Part shown: positions 17,338 to 25,576 of the stretch, one piece after another
Position numbering within the stretch: position 1 is the stretch's first letter
Layout: each line of letters begins with the position of its first letter
Source of the DNA: an uncultured Pelagibacteraceae bacterium
Lineage (GTDB): Bacteria; Pseudomonadota; Alphaproteobacteria; Pelagibacterales; Pelagibacteraceae
Direction of reading: 5' to 3'
Length of the DNA stretch: 64,000 nucleotides
Assembly: GCA_902543245.1 (NCBI GenBank)
Contig: CACBXQ010000005.1
Span: 1 to 64,000, forward strand
The notes under the pieces: generated by a model
The model's database searches: none
What the model was told of the DNA's origin: nothing
The model's input: only the letters and a program-made list of their open reading frames with translations
Program-made: the position numbers and the translations under genes

Positions 17338-18493
17338 AAATATAATTCCAAGTAATAAAATATTTAGCATTAAAGAAGCTAGAGATTTATCAAAAAAAAG
17401 ACTTCCTAAATTGGTCTTCGATTTTATTGATGGAGCATCAGGAGATGAAAAGCTTTCAGAAATTAATAGCACTGCACTCGATCAAATAAGATTAGAGCCT
17501 AAAGTTTTAAGAAATGTAGAAAAAAGAAGTTTAAAAAAAAGTTTTTTAAATTATCAATTTGATAATCCATTTGGATTTGCACCAATGGGTATGACCAATT
17601 TATCATGGCCAGGAGCTGACGCAATGCTAGCTAAAGAGAGTGCTAGAAACAATATACCTACATGTGTGTCAATGGCATCAACAACAACTTTAGAAGAAAT
17701 GTATGATTTATCTGAAGGCCATTCGTGGATGCAATTATATATTTTTCAAGATGAAGAATTTGTGATGGAACTATTAGATAGAGCTGAGAAAACAGGTTAT
17801 CAAGTTGCAATTTTAACAGTTGATGTTCCCGTATTATCAAGAAGAACAAGAGATGATAAGAATGGTTTTTCTTATCCTTTTAAAATAGGACCAAAACAAT
17901 TTTTTGATTTTGCTACACATCCAACATGGTCTTTATCAACTTTGTTAAAAGGAATTCCGAAGCCAATGAATTATGTGACTTCAAAAAGTGGAGATGGAAT
18001 TTTCAAAAGAAAAGAAAGTAGAGGAACCACAGATTTTGATACTTTAAAAAGAGTAAGAGATAAATGGAAGGGCAAACTTATAATTAAAGGAGTGATGTCT
18101 CCGGATGATGCAGTTAAAATTAAAGATGCTGGTGCTGATGCAATACAAGTTTCAAATCATGGTGGAAGACAACTAGATAGCGCAACTGCAGCAATAAATA
18201 TTTTACCTTTAGTAAGAAAAGCTTTAGGAAATGATTTCCCTTTAATTTTTGATAGCGGAATAAGAAGTGGAAGCGATATAGTACGAGCACTTGCTTTTGG
18301 CGCAGATTATACAATGATTGGTAGACCTGTAATGTATGCTATGGGTGCAGATGGAGCGAAAGGATTAAGAAGAATTGTTGAAATTTTAAAAGAAGAAACA
18401 AGTACTACTCTTGGATTAGTTGGATTAAATGATATTAATGATGTTTCTTCAGAAATAGTTGCAGAAAAAATTATAGGTAATACAAGGTACTAA
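17330..18493 (+). CDS. FMN-dependent alpha-hydroxy acid dehydrogenase/oxidase (LldD/GOX family)
   Basis: A 387-residue TIM-barrel flavoenzyme of the (S)-2-hydroxyacid oxidase family. The active-site pair is seen as SNHGGRQLD with His277 and Arg280, preceded by the FMN-contacting LIIKGV lysine and followed by the phosphate-binding DSGIRSG and GRP motifs. Family members oxidise glycolate, L-lactate or mandelate to the 2-oxoacid. Length is normal. It overlaps the peptidase gene by 8 bases and is 3 bases from the ThDP-enzyme gene, so the oxidase and a probable 2-oxoacid-handling enzyme are made together. The substrate cannot be read from sequence. Confidence 0.87.
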   Translation: MSENIIPSNKIFSIKEARDLSKKRLPKLVFDFIDGASGDEKLSEINSTALDQIRLEPKVLRNVEKRSLKKSFLNYQFDNPFGFAPMGMTNLSWPGADAMLAKESARNNIPTCVSMASTTTLEEMYDLSEGHSWMQLYIFQDEEFVMELLDRAEKTGYQVAILTVDVPVLSRRTRDDKNGFSYPFKIGPKQFFDFATHPTWSLSTLLKGIPKPMNYVTSKSGDGIFKRKESRGTTDFDTLKRVRDKWKGKLIIKGVMSPDDAVKIKDAGADAIQVSNHGGRQLDSATAAINILPLVRKALGNDFPLIFDSGIRSGSDIVRALAFGADYTMIGRPVMYAMGADGAKGLRRIVEILKEETSTTLGLVGLNDINDVSSEIVAEKIIGNTRY

Positions 18494-18496
18494 TTA

Positions 18497-20239
18497 ATGT
18501 CTGATAAAAAAATAAGAGGTGGCTCATTAATTGCTAGAGCCTTAAGAGATAAAGGGATTGAAAAAGTTTTTACTTTATCAGGAGGTTTTTGTAATCCAGC
18601 ATTAGAAGGGTTTATGGAATGTCAGATGGACGTAATTAACTGTCCTCATGAACAGATAGCAGGTCATCTAGCAGATGGTCATACAAGAATTACAAGAAAA
18701 CCTACAGTTTGTCTTGTTGGTCCAGAGGGTTTTGCAAATGCAGTTCCTTCAATGATGGAAGCTTGGGGCGAAAGATCTCCTGTTATATTTATTACTGGAT
18801 CAAGTAGTTTAAAAAGACAAGGCTCTGGTGGATTTAAAGAAATTGATGATGTTTCAATCGCTGCGCCTTTAACAAAATATAGCGCAAGCATCACAGATGG
18901 AACTAGAATTCGAGAATTTGTAGACAAAGCATATAGAATATCAACTAATGGATATCCTGGAGCTGTTCATTTAAGTGTTCCAGTGGATATAATGTTTTCG
19001 TCTTTTGCAGAAAATTCTGGTTTAGAAGAAAGACCATTTTCTCATAGCAAAAAACCAATAGCTAAAGCTTGGCCAGATCCAAATCAACTCACAGAAGTTT
19101 TAGAATTAGCATGCAAGGCAAAAAAACCAGTTTTAATTGGTGGACATGGAGTGTGGTGGTCTGAGTCTGAAAAAAAATTAGAAGCTGCAGGTAATAATCT
19201 AAATATTCCAATTTTTAATATTCCTTATCATCAAAAATTATTAGGAGAAGAAGCAAATTCTTATATGGGTCTTGCTGACATACACCAGTATCCACCATCA
19301 AAATTCGCACTACATGAATCTGATTTAGTGTTAATGGTAGGTGCTAGATTAGATAATCAAATGAATTTTGGAAACCCACCGTTATTTCCAGAAACAACAA
19401 AACTTGTTTGTATTAATGGTTCGCATGAGGAAATTGAACTAAATAGAGCTGCAGATATAAATCTTTTATGTGATCCTGGAGTTTTCTTAGATACCTTAGT
19501 TAGATTAAAAGAAAATAACAAATGGAATTTGGATAAAAAATGGTTTGATGAAAATAAAAAAGAAAAGAAAAAATGGGTAGATAAATCTTTAGAAGATTTA
19601 AGCAAGGAAACAAATGAAGCAGAAAAAAATGGAGGAAAAATTCATCCATTACAATTAGCTTTAGATGTTCAGGATGCATTGAGTGAAAATGACTGGTTGG
19701 TTATTGATGGAGGTAACACTCACTTCTGGTCTGAAATTGCAATTAACATTGCTGGTTCAAAAGGAAAAAAACTTGGAGGAATATTACACCCAGGAACCTT
19801 CAGCATGTTAGGAGTGGGAGTGCCATTTGCAATTTCTGCAAAAAATACTCATCCAAAATCAAATGTAGTTTTAATCAGTGGAGATGGAGCATTTTTATCT
19901 GGAGGATTATCAATTGAAGCAGCATTTCAGGAAAAGAAACCAATAGTTGTGGTAATAGATAACAATGGTGGTTTAGATTGCATATCTCAACAACAAGAAA
20001 GATTATTTGAAAGTGGTAAACATTTTGCAACAGATTTTAGAGACATTCCTTTTCATAAAATATTTGAAGGTTTTGGGGGTCATGGTGAACTGGTTACTAA
20101 GAGAGAGCAACTCGCACCAGCGCTTAAAAGAGCAATTGATAGTGGTAAGACTGCTTGTGTAAATGTAAAAGCTAAAGGAGTTATCAGTCCAATAGTAGCT
20201 GCGGTAAGTGATAAAAGAGATAAGGCTTCAATAGAATAA
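18497..20239 (+). CDS. Thiamine diphosphate-dependent acetolactate synthase-like enzyme (decarboxylase/lyase)
   Basis: A 580-residue member of the three-domain ThDP superfamily. Glu52 in CPHEQIAGH is the conserved cofactor-activating glutamate. The C-terminal SGDG at residues 461-464, followed about 25 residues later by DNN, is the Mg-ThDP motif. The family includes acetolactate synthase, glyoxylate carboligase, oxalyl- and 2-hydroxyacyl-CoA lyases and benzoylformate decarboxylase. I cannot choose among them, but the FMN 2-hydroxyacid oxidase immediately upstream suggests that it acts on a 2-oxoacid made by that enzyme. No small regulatory subunit is present. Residues 94-291 are duplicated upstream at 15565-16160. 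Confidence 0.85.
   Translation: MSDKKIRGGSLIARALRDKGIEKVFTLSGGFCNPALEGFMECQMDVINCPHEQIAGHLADGHTRITRKPTVCLVGPEGFANAVPSMMEAWGERSPVIFITGSSSLKRQGSGGFKEIDDVSIAAPLTKYSASITDGTRIREFVDKAYRISTNGYPGAVHLSVPVDIMFSSFAENSGLEERPFSHSKKPIAKAWPDPNQLTEVLELACKAKKPVLIGGHGVWWSESEKKLEAAGNNLNIPIFNIPYHQKLLGEEANSYMGLADIHQYPPSKFALHESDLVLMVGARLDNQMNFGNPPLFPETTKLVCINGSHEEIELNRAADINLLCDPGVFLDTLVRLKENNKWNLDKKWFDENKKEKKKWVDKSLEDLSKETNEAEKNGGKIHPLQLALDVQDALSENDWLVIDGGNTHFWSEIAINIAGSKGKKLGGILHPGTFSMLGVGVPFAISAKNTHPKSNVVLISGDGAFLSGGLSIEAAFQEKKPIVVVIDNNGGLDCISQQQERLFESGKHFATDFRDIPFHKIFEGFGGHGELVTKREQLAPALKRAIDSGKTACVNVKAKGVISPIVAAVSDKRDKASIE
18776..19371 (+). repeat. 596-bp direct repeat, copy B (inside the intact ThDP-enzyme gene)
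   Basis: This is the parental copy of the block at 15565-16160; here it is in frame inside a full-length coding sequence. The single visible base difference from copy A leaves proline in KAKKPVLIGG here. Having the complete gene on both sides marks it as the source. Confidence 0.95.
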
Positions 20240-20242
20240 ATT

Positions 20243-20578
20243 ATGGCAACATTATCATCACATTTATTAGACTCTAGCAATGGAACTCATGCAGAAGGAG
20301 TAAAAGTATTAATTTATCAAATTAATTCTAATGGAGAAAAAAAATTATTCTTTGAAAGCAAAACAGACGAAGGTGGAAGGATATTAAAAGACATGGATTT
20401 AACTCCAGATGATTGTAAATGTGATTATGAAATGGTTTGTGATATAGCCGGTTATTTTTCAAAAAAAAATATAGTATCTGAAGTTACAGTAAAATTTAAA
20501 ATGGAGGATCCAACTAAAAAATATCACTTACCACTTATAATATCTCCAAATGGCTACTCAATCTGGTGGTCAGAGTAG
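20243..20578 (+). CDS. Transthyretin/5-hydroxyisourate hydrolase-like protein lacking the YRGS tail
   Basis: A 111-residue protein of the transthyretin-like family. It keeps three active-site positions of 5-hydroxyisourate hydrolase: His7 in LSSHLLD, Arg46 in DEGGRI and His95 in KYHLPLIISP. True hydrolases end in Tyr-Arg-Gly-Ser, which completes the active site; here the chain ends YSIWWSE. It lies 3 bases after the ThDP-enzyme gene with no other purine-degradation gene visible. It may be an HIU hydrolase with a divergent tail or a relative acting on another ring or lactone. Fold confidence is high, function low. Confidence 0.75.
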   Translation: MATLSSHLLDSSNGTHAEGVKVLIYQINSNGEKKLFFESKTDEGGRILKDMDLTPDDCKCDYEMVCDIAGYFSKKNIVSEVTVKFKMEDPTKKYHLPLIISPNGYSIWWSE

Positions 20579-20580
20579 TT

Positions 20581-21057
20581 ATGAAAAAGATATATATATC
20601 ATTTATCTTATTTTTTATCTCTTGCTCAAGTTTAATGGCTGAAACTCTTTATATGAATTGTGAGGAAACTATACAGGAAGTAAGAGAGGCCACATATGAT
20701 GATGTATTTGTAAAAGGTGAGATAATTGGAAATAACTACGTAAGATTAAAAAATAATAAAATAATAGATATTTATTTTGCTTATCCTGGAGGCGAAGCAT
20801 TTGAATTACTAAGAAATAAGAAAGTAAAAAAAAATAGTTTAGGTTTTACAGTTGAAGAAAAGTATAAAGATAAAAATTTTAAAACACATGAAAGTTTTAA
20901 ATTCTTAAAACCTTTAGAAGATTATGTTTATAAAAGAACAACATATTTCTGGTCAAAAGGAACAGATACAGATGGTGAAAATGTATCTGATTATGATGGA
21001 TCAGGAAGATGTGAATTTATTAATAAAAAAGAATTTTTAAAACTAATAAATAAATAA
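20581..21057 (+). CDS. Small secreted protein of unknown function
   Basis: About 158 residues from the ATG at 20581, which I prefer to an upstream GTG because it places a normal signal peptide at the N terminus (MKKIYISFILFFISCSSLMA then ETLYMNCEE). The segment FISC also resembles a weak lipobox, so membrane anchoring is possible. The mature part is polar and lysine-rich with two cysteines (MNCEE and GRCEF), perhaps one disulfide. I do not recognise a family. It starts 2 bases after the transthyretin-like gene and 8 bases before the DmdA-like gene. Confidence 0.65.
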   Translation: MKKIYISFILFFISCSSLMAETLYMNCEETIQEVREATYDDVFVKGEIIGNNYVRLKNNKIIDIYFAYPGGEAFELLRNKKVKKNSLGFTVEEKYKDKNFKTHESFKFLKPLEDYVYKRTTYFWSKGTDTDGENVSDYDGSGRCEFINKKEFLKLINK

Positions 21058-21065
21058 AAATAGTT

Positions 21066-22232
21066 ATGAGTAACTTAATAGAAAATAGTACAAAAAGTAT
21101 TAAATTAAATATGTCTAAACGTATTAGACGTACTCCATTTACAAACAAGGTAGAAGAATTGGGTGTTTCAGATTTTACTGTTGTAAATCATATGTTGTTG
21201 CCAAAAGGTTTTAAAAATACAATTTATGAAGATTATTGGCACCTAGCTGAACATGTCCAGCTTTGGGATGTTTCATGTCAAAGACAAGTACAGATAAGCG
21301 GACCAGATGCATTAAAACTCGTTCAAAAATTAACACCTAGATCTTTACAAAAAATGGAGACAGGTAAGTGTTTTTACATACCAATCCTTGATGAAAATGC
21401 TGGGATGATTAATGATCCTGTATTACTAAAATTAGATGATGATATGTTTTGGATATCAATAGCAGACTCTGACATATTGTTGTGGGCAAAAGGTATTGCT
21501 TTAGGGTCAAATTTAAATGTAAGAATAGAGGAGCCAGATGTTTATCCGTTAGCCGTGCAAGGTCCAAAATCAGAAGAACTATTATGTTCTGTATTTGGCG
21601 AAGAAATAAGGAAAATTAAATTTTTTAATTATAGAGTGCTTGATTTTCATGGAACAAAACAAATTATTGCAAGATCAGGATATAGCAAACAAGATGGATT
21701 TGAAATTTATTTTAAAGGTTTTGAAAAATATTTTGATGGAATTGAATTGGGTGAAAAACTTTGGGATACAATATGGGAAGCAGGTAAAAAATTTAATATT
21801 TCACCTGGATGTCCAAATCTTATAGATAGAATTGAAGGTGGTTTAATGTCTTATGGAAATGATTTTACAAAGGATAATAATCCTTTTGAATGCAATTTAG
21901 ACAAATACTGCAATGGAAATAGTAATCACGAATATATTGGAAAAGAAGCTTTAGCTCAAATTATAAATAATGGAGTAAAAAAAAGAATGAGAGGAATAAT
22001 TTTTGATGGTGATTCAATAGTTGCAACAGGTAAACCTTTACCAGTTTTAAACGAGGATGATAAAAAAATTGGCGAAATTACATCAGGAATTTACTCACCT
22101 AGAATTAAAAAAAATGTTGGTCTGTCTATGATATTAAAAGATTATTGGAATGATGGACAAAAAGTTTTAGTCGATACATTGGATGAAAAAAAAAGAAATG
22201 GAACAGTTACATCTTTGCCATTTCCAAAATAA
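21066..22232 (+). CDS. DmdA-like GcvT-family methyltransferase (probable DMSP demethylase or close relative)
   Basis: A 388-residue stand-alone GcvT-fold protein. The N-terminal run SKRIRRTPFTNKVEELGV, the HLAEHVQLWDVSCQRQVQISGPDA block and the CPNLIDRIEGGLMSYGNDF block resemble, from memory, the dimethylsulfoniopropionate demethylase DmdA of SAR11 more than glycine-cleavage T-protein. Family knowledge: DmdA moves a methyl group from DMSP to tetrahydrofolate, giving methylmercaptopropionate. Genes for the next steps (dmdB, dmdC, dmdD) are not evident nearby, although a thiolase follows. DmdA-like non-demethylating paralogues exist, so phylogeny is needed before naming it. Confidence 0.72.
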   Translation: MSNLIENSTKSIKLNMSKRIRRTPFTNKVEELGVSDFTVVNHMLLPKGFKNTIYEDYWHLAEHVQLWDVSCQRQVQISGPDALKLVQKLTPRSLQKMETGKCFYIPILDENAGMINDPVLLKLDDDMFWISIADSDILLWAKGIALGSNLNVRIEEPDVYPLAVQGPKSEELLCSVFGEEIRKIKFFNYRVLDFHGTKQIIARSGYSKQDGFEIYFKGFEKYFDGIELGEKLWDTIWEAGKKFNISPGCPNLIDRIEGGLMSYGNDFTKDNNPFECNLDKYCNGNSNHEYIGKEALAQIINNGVKKRMRGIIFDGDSIVATGKPLPVLNEDDKKIGEITSGIYSPRIKKNVGLSMILKDYWNDGQKVLVDTLDEKKRNGTVTSLPFPK

Positions 22233-22268
22233 TCAAATGCTATATTATGTTAGGAATTAAAATTTAAT

Positions 22269-23393
22269 ATGTATAAATCAGTAATAGCAGGATATTCTCG
22301 TTCACCTTTTACCATGGCAAGAAAAGGAGATCTAATTGATGTTAAGCCAGATATCATGCTTGCAGAAGTTATTAAAAATTTAGTTTCCAAAACAAAAATT
22401 AATCCTATTGAAATAGAAGATGTTATTGTTGGATGTGCTTTTCCTGAGGGAGAGCAGGGTTTTAATATTGGAAAACTTGTAACTTTTTTAAGTGGAATGG
22501 ATATTAAAACATCTGGGATGACCGTAAATAGATGGTGTGGATCTTCTATGGAGGCAATTCATATTGCTGCAGGTAAAATTGCAATGGGTTCTGGTAAAGC
22601 TTTTATATGTGGAGGTGTTGAAAGCATGACAAGAGTTACTACCGGGTTTACTCCAATGCCTTTTCCAAAATCTGAAACAGAAAATCCAAATGTTTATTTT
22701 TCTATGGGAATAACTGCAGAAAATGTTGCAAAAAAATATAATATATCTAGAAAAGAACAACAAGATTTTGCAATATCAAGTCATCAAAAAGCTTATCAAG
22801 CTCAATCAAATGGATATTTTAAAAATGAAATTACTACCATCAATAATTGTTCAACTGATGGAAATATTAGACCTAACTCTAACCAGGAAAAACTTGATGG
22901 TTTAAAGCTAGCATTTGATCAAAATGGAACTGTTACAGCTGCAACGTCATCACCATTAACAGACGGAGCTGCAACCACTTTAATTTGTGAAGAACAATTC
23001 GCAAAAGATAATAATTTAGATATTTTAGCTCGTATTGTTTCAACTTCTGTTCAAGGATGTGATCCTGATGTAATGGGACTAGGTCCAATAGGTGCATCTC
23101 AAAAAGCACTTAAAAGAGCGAAACTTAATATTAATGATATTGATATTGTAGAATTAAATGAAGCTTTCGCATCACAGTCACTAGCTTGCATTAAGGATTT
23201 AGGCATAAATCCAAGCAAAGTTAATTTAGATGGTGGAGCACTTGCTCTTGGACATCCACTTGGAGCTACTGGTGCAAGAATAACTGGTAAAGCTGCTGAA
23301 TTATTGAGAAGAGAAAATAAGAAATATGCACTATCATCACAGTGTATTGGGCTGGGAATGGGAATAGCAACCATTATAGAAAACGTTAATTAA
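22269..23393 (+). CDS. Thiolase family acetyl-CoA acyltransferase/acetyltransferase
   Basis: A 374-residue thiolase. The nucleophile is Cys90 in NRWCGSSMEAI. The C-terminal motifs GHPLGATGARI (catalytic His) and QCIGLGMG (Cys359, proton relay) complete the triad, and NEAFA is present. It joins or splits acyl-CoAs with CoA; the direction may be the last step of beta-oxidation. It lies 36 bases behind the DmdA-like gene on the same strand. Its role there is unclear: it could process acyl-CoA products from the neighbouring catabolic genes. Confidence 0.9.
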   Translation: MYKSVIAGYSRSPFTMARKGDLIDVKPDIMLAEVIKNLVSKTKINPIEIEDVIVGCAFPEGEQGFNIGKLVTFLSGMDIKTSGMTVNRWCGSSMEAIHIAAGKIAMGSGKAFICGGVESMTRVTTGFTPMPFPKSETENPNVYFSMGITAENVAKKYNISRKEQQDFAISSHQKAYQAQSNGYFKNEITTINNCSTDGNIRPNSNQEKLDGLKLAFDQNGTVTAATSSPLTDGAATTLICEEQFAKDNNLDILARIVSTSVQGCDPDVMGLGPIGASQKALKRAKLNINDIDIVELNEAFASQSLACIKDLGINPSKVNLDGGALALGHPLGATGARITGKAAELLRRENKKYALSSQCIGLGMGIATIIENVN

Positions 23394-23502
23394 AATCATT
23401 AAAAGTTCATTATAAGCTCAAAAATATTAAACTTTTTTAAAGAAACTCACTTTGGACTAAAAAACTATTGTTAAATTTACATATTTCGGTTTCAATACAC
23501 GT

Positions 23503-23703
23503 ATGAGAAATAAACCTGAAACAGCTGAAATGAATAATGAGACTCCTCAAGACACGTTAAGAAACTCAGCTGCTAAGGTTAACGTTAACGATTTATTGCG
23601 TAGAGTAAGAGTAGAACAAAAAAAAGAGAAAAAAGGTAACATAGCTATAATTGGTGCTATAGCTGTTGCTTGTATTGCAACTGGTATAATACAAAGCTTA
23701 TAA
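23503..23703 (+). CDS. Small C-tail membrane protein, 66 aa
   Basis: A short protein with a charged N-terminal two-thirds (VNDLLRRVRVEQKKEKKG) and one hydrophobic helix at the C terminus (NIAIIGAIAVACIATGI). It is probably anchored with its basic domain in the cytoplasm. No family is recognised. It stands between the thiolase and a BASS transporter with about 100 bases upstream, so it may have its own promoter. A second ATG at 23530 would shorten it by 9 residues. The charge pattern next to the membrane argues that it is a real gene. Confidence 0.6.
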   Translation: MRNKPETAEMNNETPQDTLRNSAAKVNVNDLLRRVRVEQKKEKKGNIAIIGAIAVACIATGIIQSL

Positions 23704-23745
23704 TTCTATTATTGATTTCAGTTAGTTAAAAGTCCATATTGGGTC

Positions 23746-24612
23746 ATGGAAATAGTAACTTCTATCGCACCATTACTGCTAGCATTAATAATGTTGGGCC
23801 TTGGTTTAGAATTAACTATTAATGACTTTAAAAGAGTTCTTCAAACACCAAAAGATTTTTTAGTAGGCTTTTTTTGTCAAATAGTTTTATTACCTATCAT
23901 TGCATTTGGATTAATAAAATTTTTGAATACACCAATAGAAATAGCAATCGGAGTTATGATTATTGCAGCAGCACCAGGTGGTGTTACTTCAAATGTTTTA
24001 ACTAAATTTGCTAATGGCGATGTTGCATTGTCAATTTCTTTAACTGCTGTAGTTAGTTTAATAAGTGTAATCTCTGTACCATTTATTGTTTTTACATCTA
24101 TTGAACTTTTAAATTATGATTTAGCTTCAAATAGTATATCAATGTTTTCAATCGCAATTAAAATGTTTTTAGTGGTAACATTGCCAGTTATAATTGGAAT
24201 GTTAATTAGAAGATTTGCTACTAATTTTGTTGATACAAAAATTAAACTTATACAAAATATATCTGTAATTTTATTTATAGTTGCTTTATTTGGAGCTATT
24301 TATCAAGAATTAGACAATGTAAGATTTTATTTCTTACAAGCTGGAAAGATTACATTGATATTAAATATTTTGATGATGTTTCTTGGGTACATGTTTGCTA
24401 AGTTTTTTGCATCTGGCACGCCACAAAAAAAAAGTATTGCACTTGAAACTGGTTTACAGAATGGAACATTAGCTATTTTTGTTGCTACACAATTATTTAA
24501 TGATGTTACTTTTACGATTCCATCTGCAACATACGCATTAATAATGTTTGGAACATCTCTTATTTTTGTTGGACTTTTAAGAAAAAAAGATCTTCTCAAT
24601 CCTTATAGTTAA
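23746..24612 (+). CDS. Bile acid:sodium symporter (BASS) family transporter
   Basis: A 288-residue inner-membrane protein with about nine or ten hydrophobic helices, in the SBF/BASS family. Characteristic features are the early MLGLGLELTINDF segment and the AAAPGGVTSNVLTKFANGDVALS crossover region that forms the sodium and substrate sites. Bacterial members take up organic anions such as pantothenate, pyruvate or other 2-oxoacids; the substrate here is not known. The stop overlaps the ATG of the regulator gene by one base (TAATG), so transporter and regulator are co-expressed. Confidence 0.85.
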   Translation: MEIVTSIAPLLLALIMLGLGLELTINDFKRVLQTPKDFLVGFFCQIVLLPIIAFGLIKFLNTPIEIAIGVMIIAAAPGGVTSNVLTKFANGDVALSISLTAVVSLISVISVPFIVFTSIELLNYDLASNSISMFSIAIKMFLVVTLPVIIGMLIRRFATNFVDTKIKLIQNISVILFIVALFGAIYQELDNVRFYFLQAGKITLILNILMMFLGYMFAKFFASGTPQKKSIALETGLQNGTLAIFVATQLFNDVTFTIPSATYALIMFGTSLIFVGLLRKKDLLNPYS

Positions 24613-25574
24613 TGGCTAAAGATATATTTAACATTTCACAACAAGTTCAATTAGAAGAAATAAATAAATCTATAGATAAAAATATGAATGAGTTTATGAC
24701 TTATTTTTTATATTTTCAAACTTCATGGATGAAAAATGCTTATTCTTCATTTAAAGATATAGAGAAATATCTTATTTTAGTTTATTTAGTAAATAAAACT
24801 TTTGTCACTTATAATAGACATTTTTACAATGTTACTTTTGATCAATTTTATTCCAATCATGAAATTATATTAGAAAAAATTAGTATTAAAGAAATAATCG
24901 ATGCATTAGGCATGTCAAAAGAAACAGCCAGAAGAAAAATAAATGAATTAAGTAAAGATGGTGTGATTTTAAGAAATTCAAAAAAAATTATAATTAATCA
25001 AAAAGCATTTGTGTATCAAAGACCTGATAATCTTTTAGATAATTTTTCAGCTTTGACGCAACTTGTTACTAAAAATCTTAACAGCAAACATAAGGTAAAT
25101 AGATTATCTGTTAAAGATATAAGTAGAGTAATTAGGGCTAATTTTACTCATTATTGGAATACAGTGCTTGATTATCAATTAAAATATATAAGAACTTTTT
25201 TACCAGTTCTTAAAAGTTATGACAGCACACTTATATATGCTTTATGCATATCAAATCATAACTATAATTTAAGGAATAAGAGAGATAATACTAAAATAAT
25301 TGATAGATTTAATTATCCAAATTTTGTGACCGCAAAAGATACATCAAAGGGGATAAATTCAACTACAATATCGGACCTTTCAGAGATACCAAGAGCAACA
25401 GTTATTAGAAAATTAAAATATATGACAGCAAACGGAATATTAAAAAAAGTGGACAACCTGTATTCTATTACTGGATCTGGTCAAGAATATAATAAAATTC
25501 TAAAAATCTATGATAAAAATCAAACTAAAGTAAGGGAACTTTTAAGATTAATTATAAATTTATTAAATCAATAA
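24612..25574 (+). CDS. Putative transcription regulator with two winged-HTH segments
   Basis: A 320-residue cytoplasmic protein with a helix-turn-helix-like segment at residues 91-119 (SIKEIIDALGMSKETARRKI, then DGVI) and a second at about 249-278 (TTISDLSEIPRATVIRKLKY, then NGIL). Each is followed by a short beta-wing-like stretch. The spacing suggests an internal duplication of a helical plus winged-HTH unit, so one chain could act like a dimer on DNA. I do not recognise a named family. It is translationally coupled to the BASS transporter and 2 bases from the FrhB-like gene, which it may regulate. Confidence 0.6.
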   Translation: MAKDIFNISQQVQLEEINKSIDKNMNEFMTYFLYFQTSWMKNAYSSFKDIEKYLILVYLVNKTFVTYNRHFYNVTFDQFYSNHEIILEKISIKEIIDALGMSKETARRKINELSKDGVILRNSKKIIINQKAFVYQRPDNLLDNFSALTQLVTKNLNSKHKVNRLSVKDISRVIRANFTHYWNTVLDYQLKYIRTFLPVLKSYDSTLIYALCISNHNYNLRNKRDNTKIIDRFNYPNFVTAKDTSKGINSTTISDLSEIPRATVIRKLKYMTANGILKKVDNLYSITGSGQEYNKILKIYDKNQTKVRELLRLIINLLNQ

Positions 25575-25576
25575 TT

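Noticed and set aside
18497-20239. ThDP enzyme as the missing sulfoacetaldehyde acetyltransferase (Xsc)
   Set aside because: It has the right superfamily and lies near taurine genes, but its N-terminal and linker sequences look like acetolactate synthase/lyase types, and no pta accompanies it.
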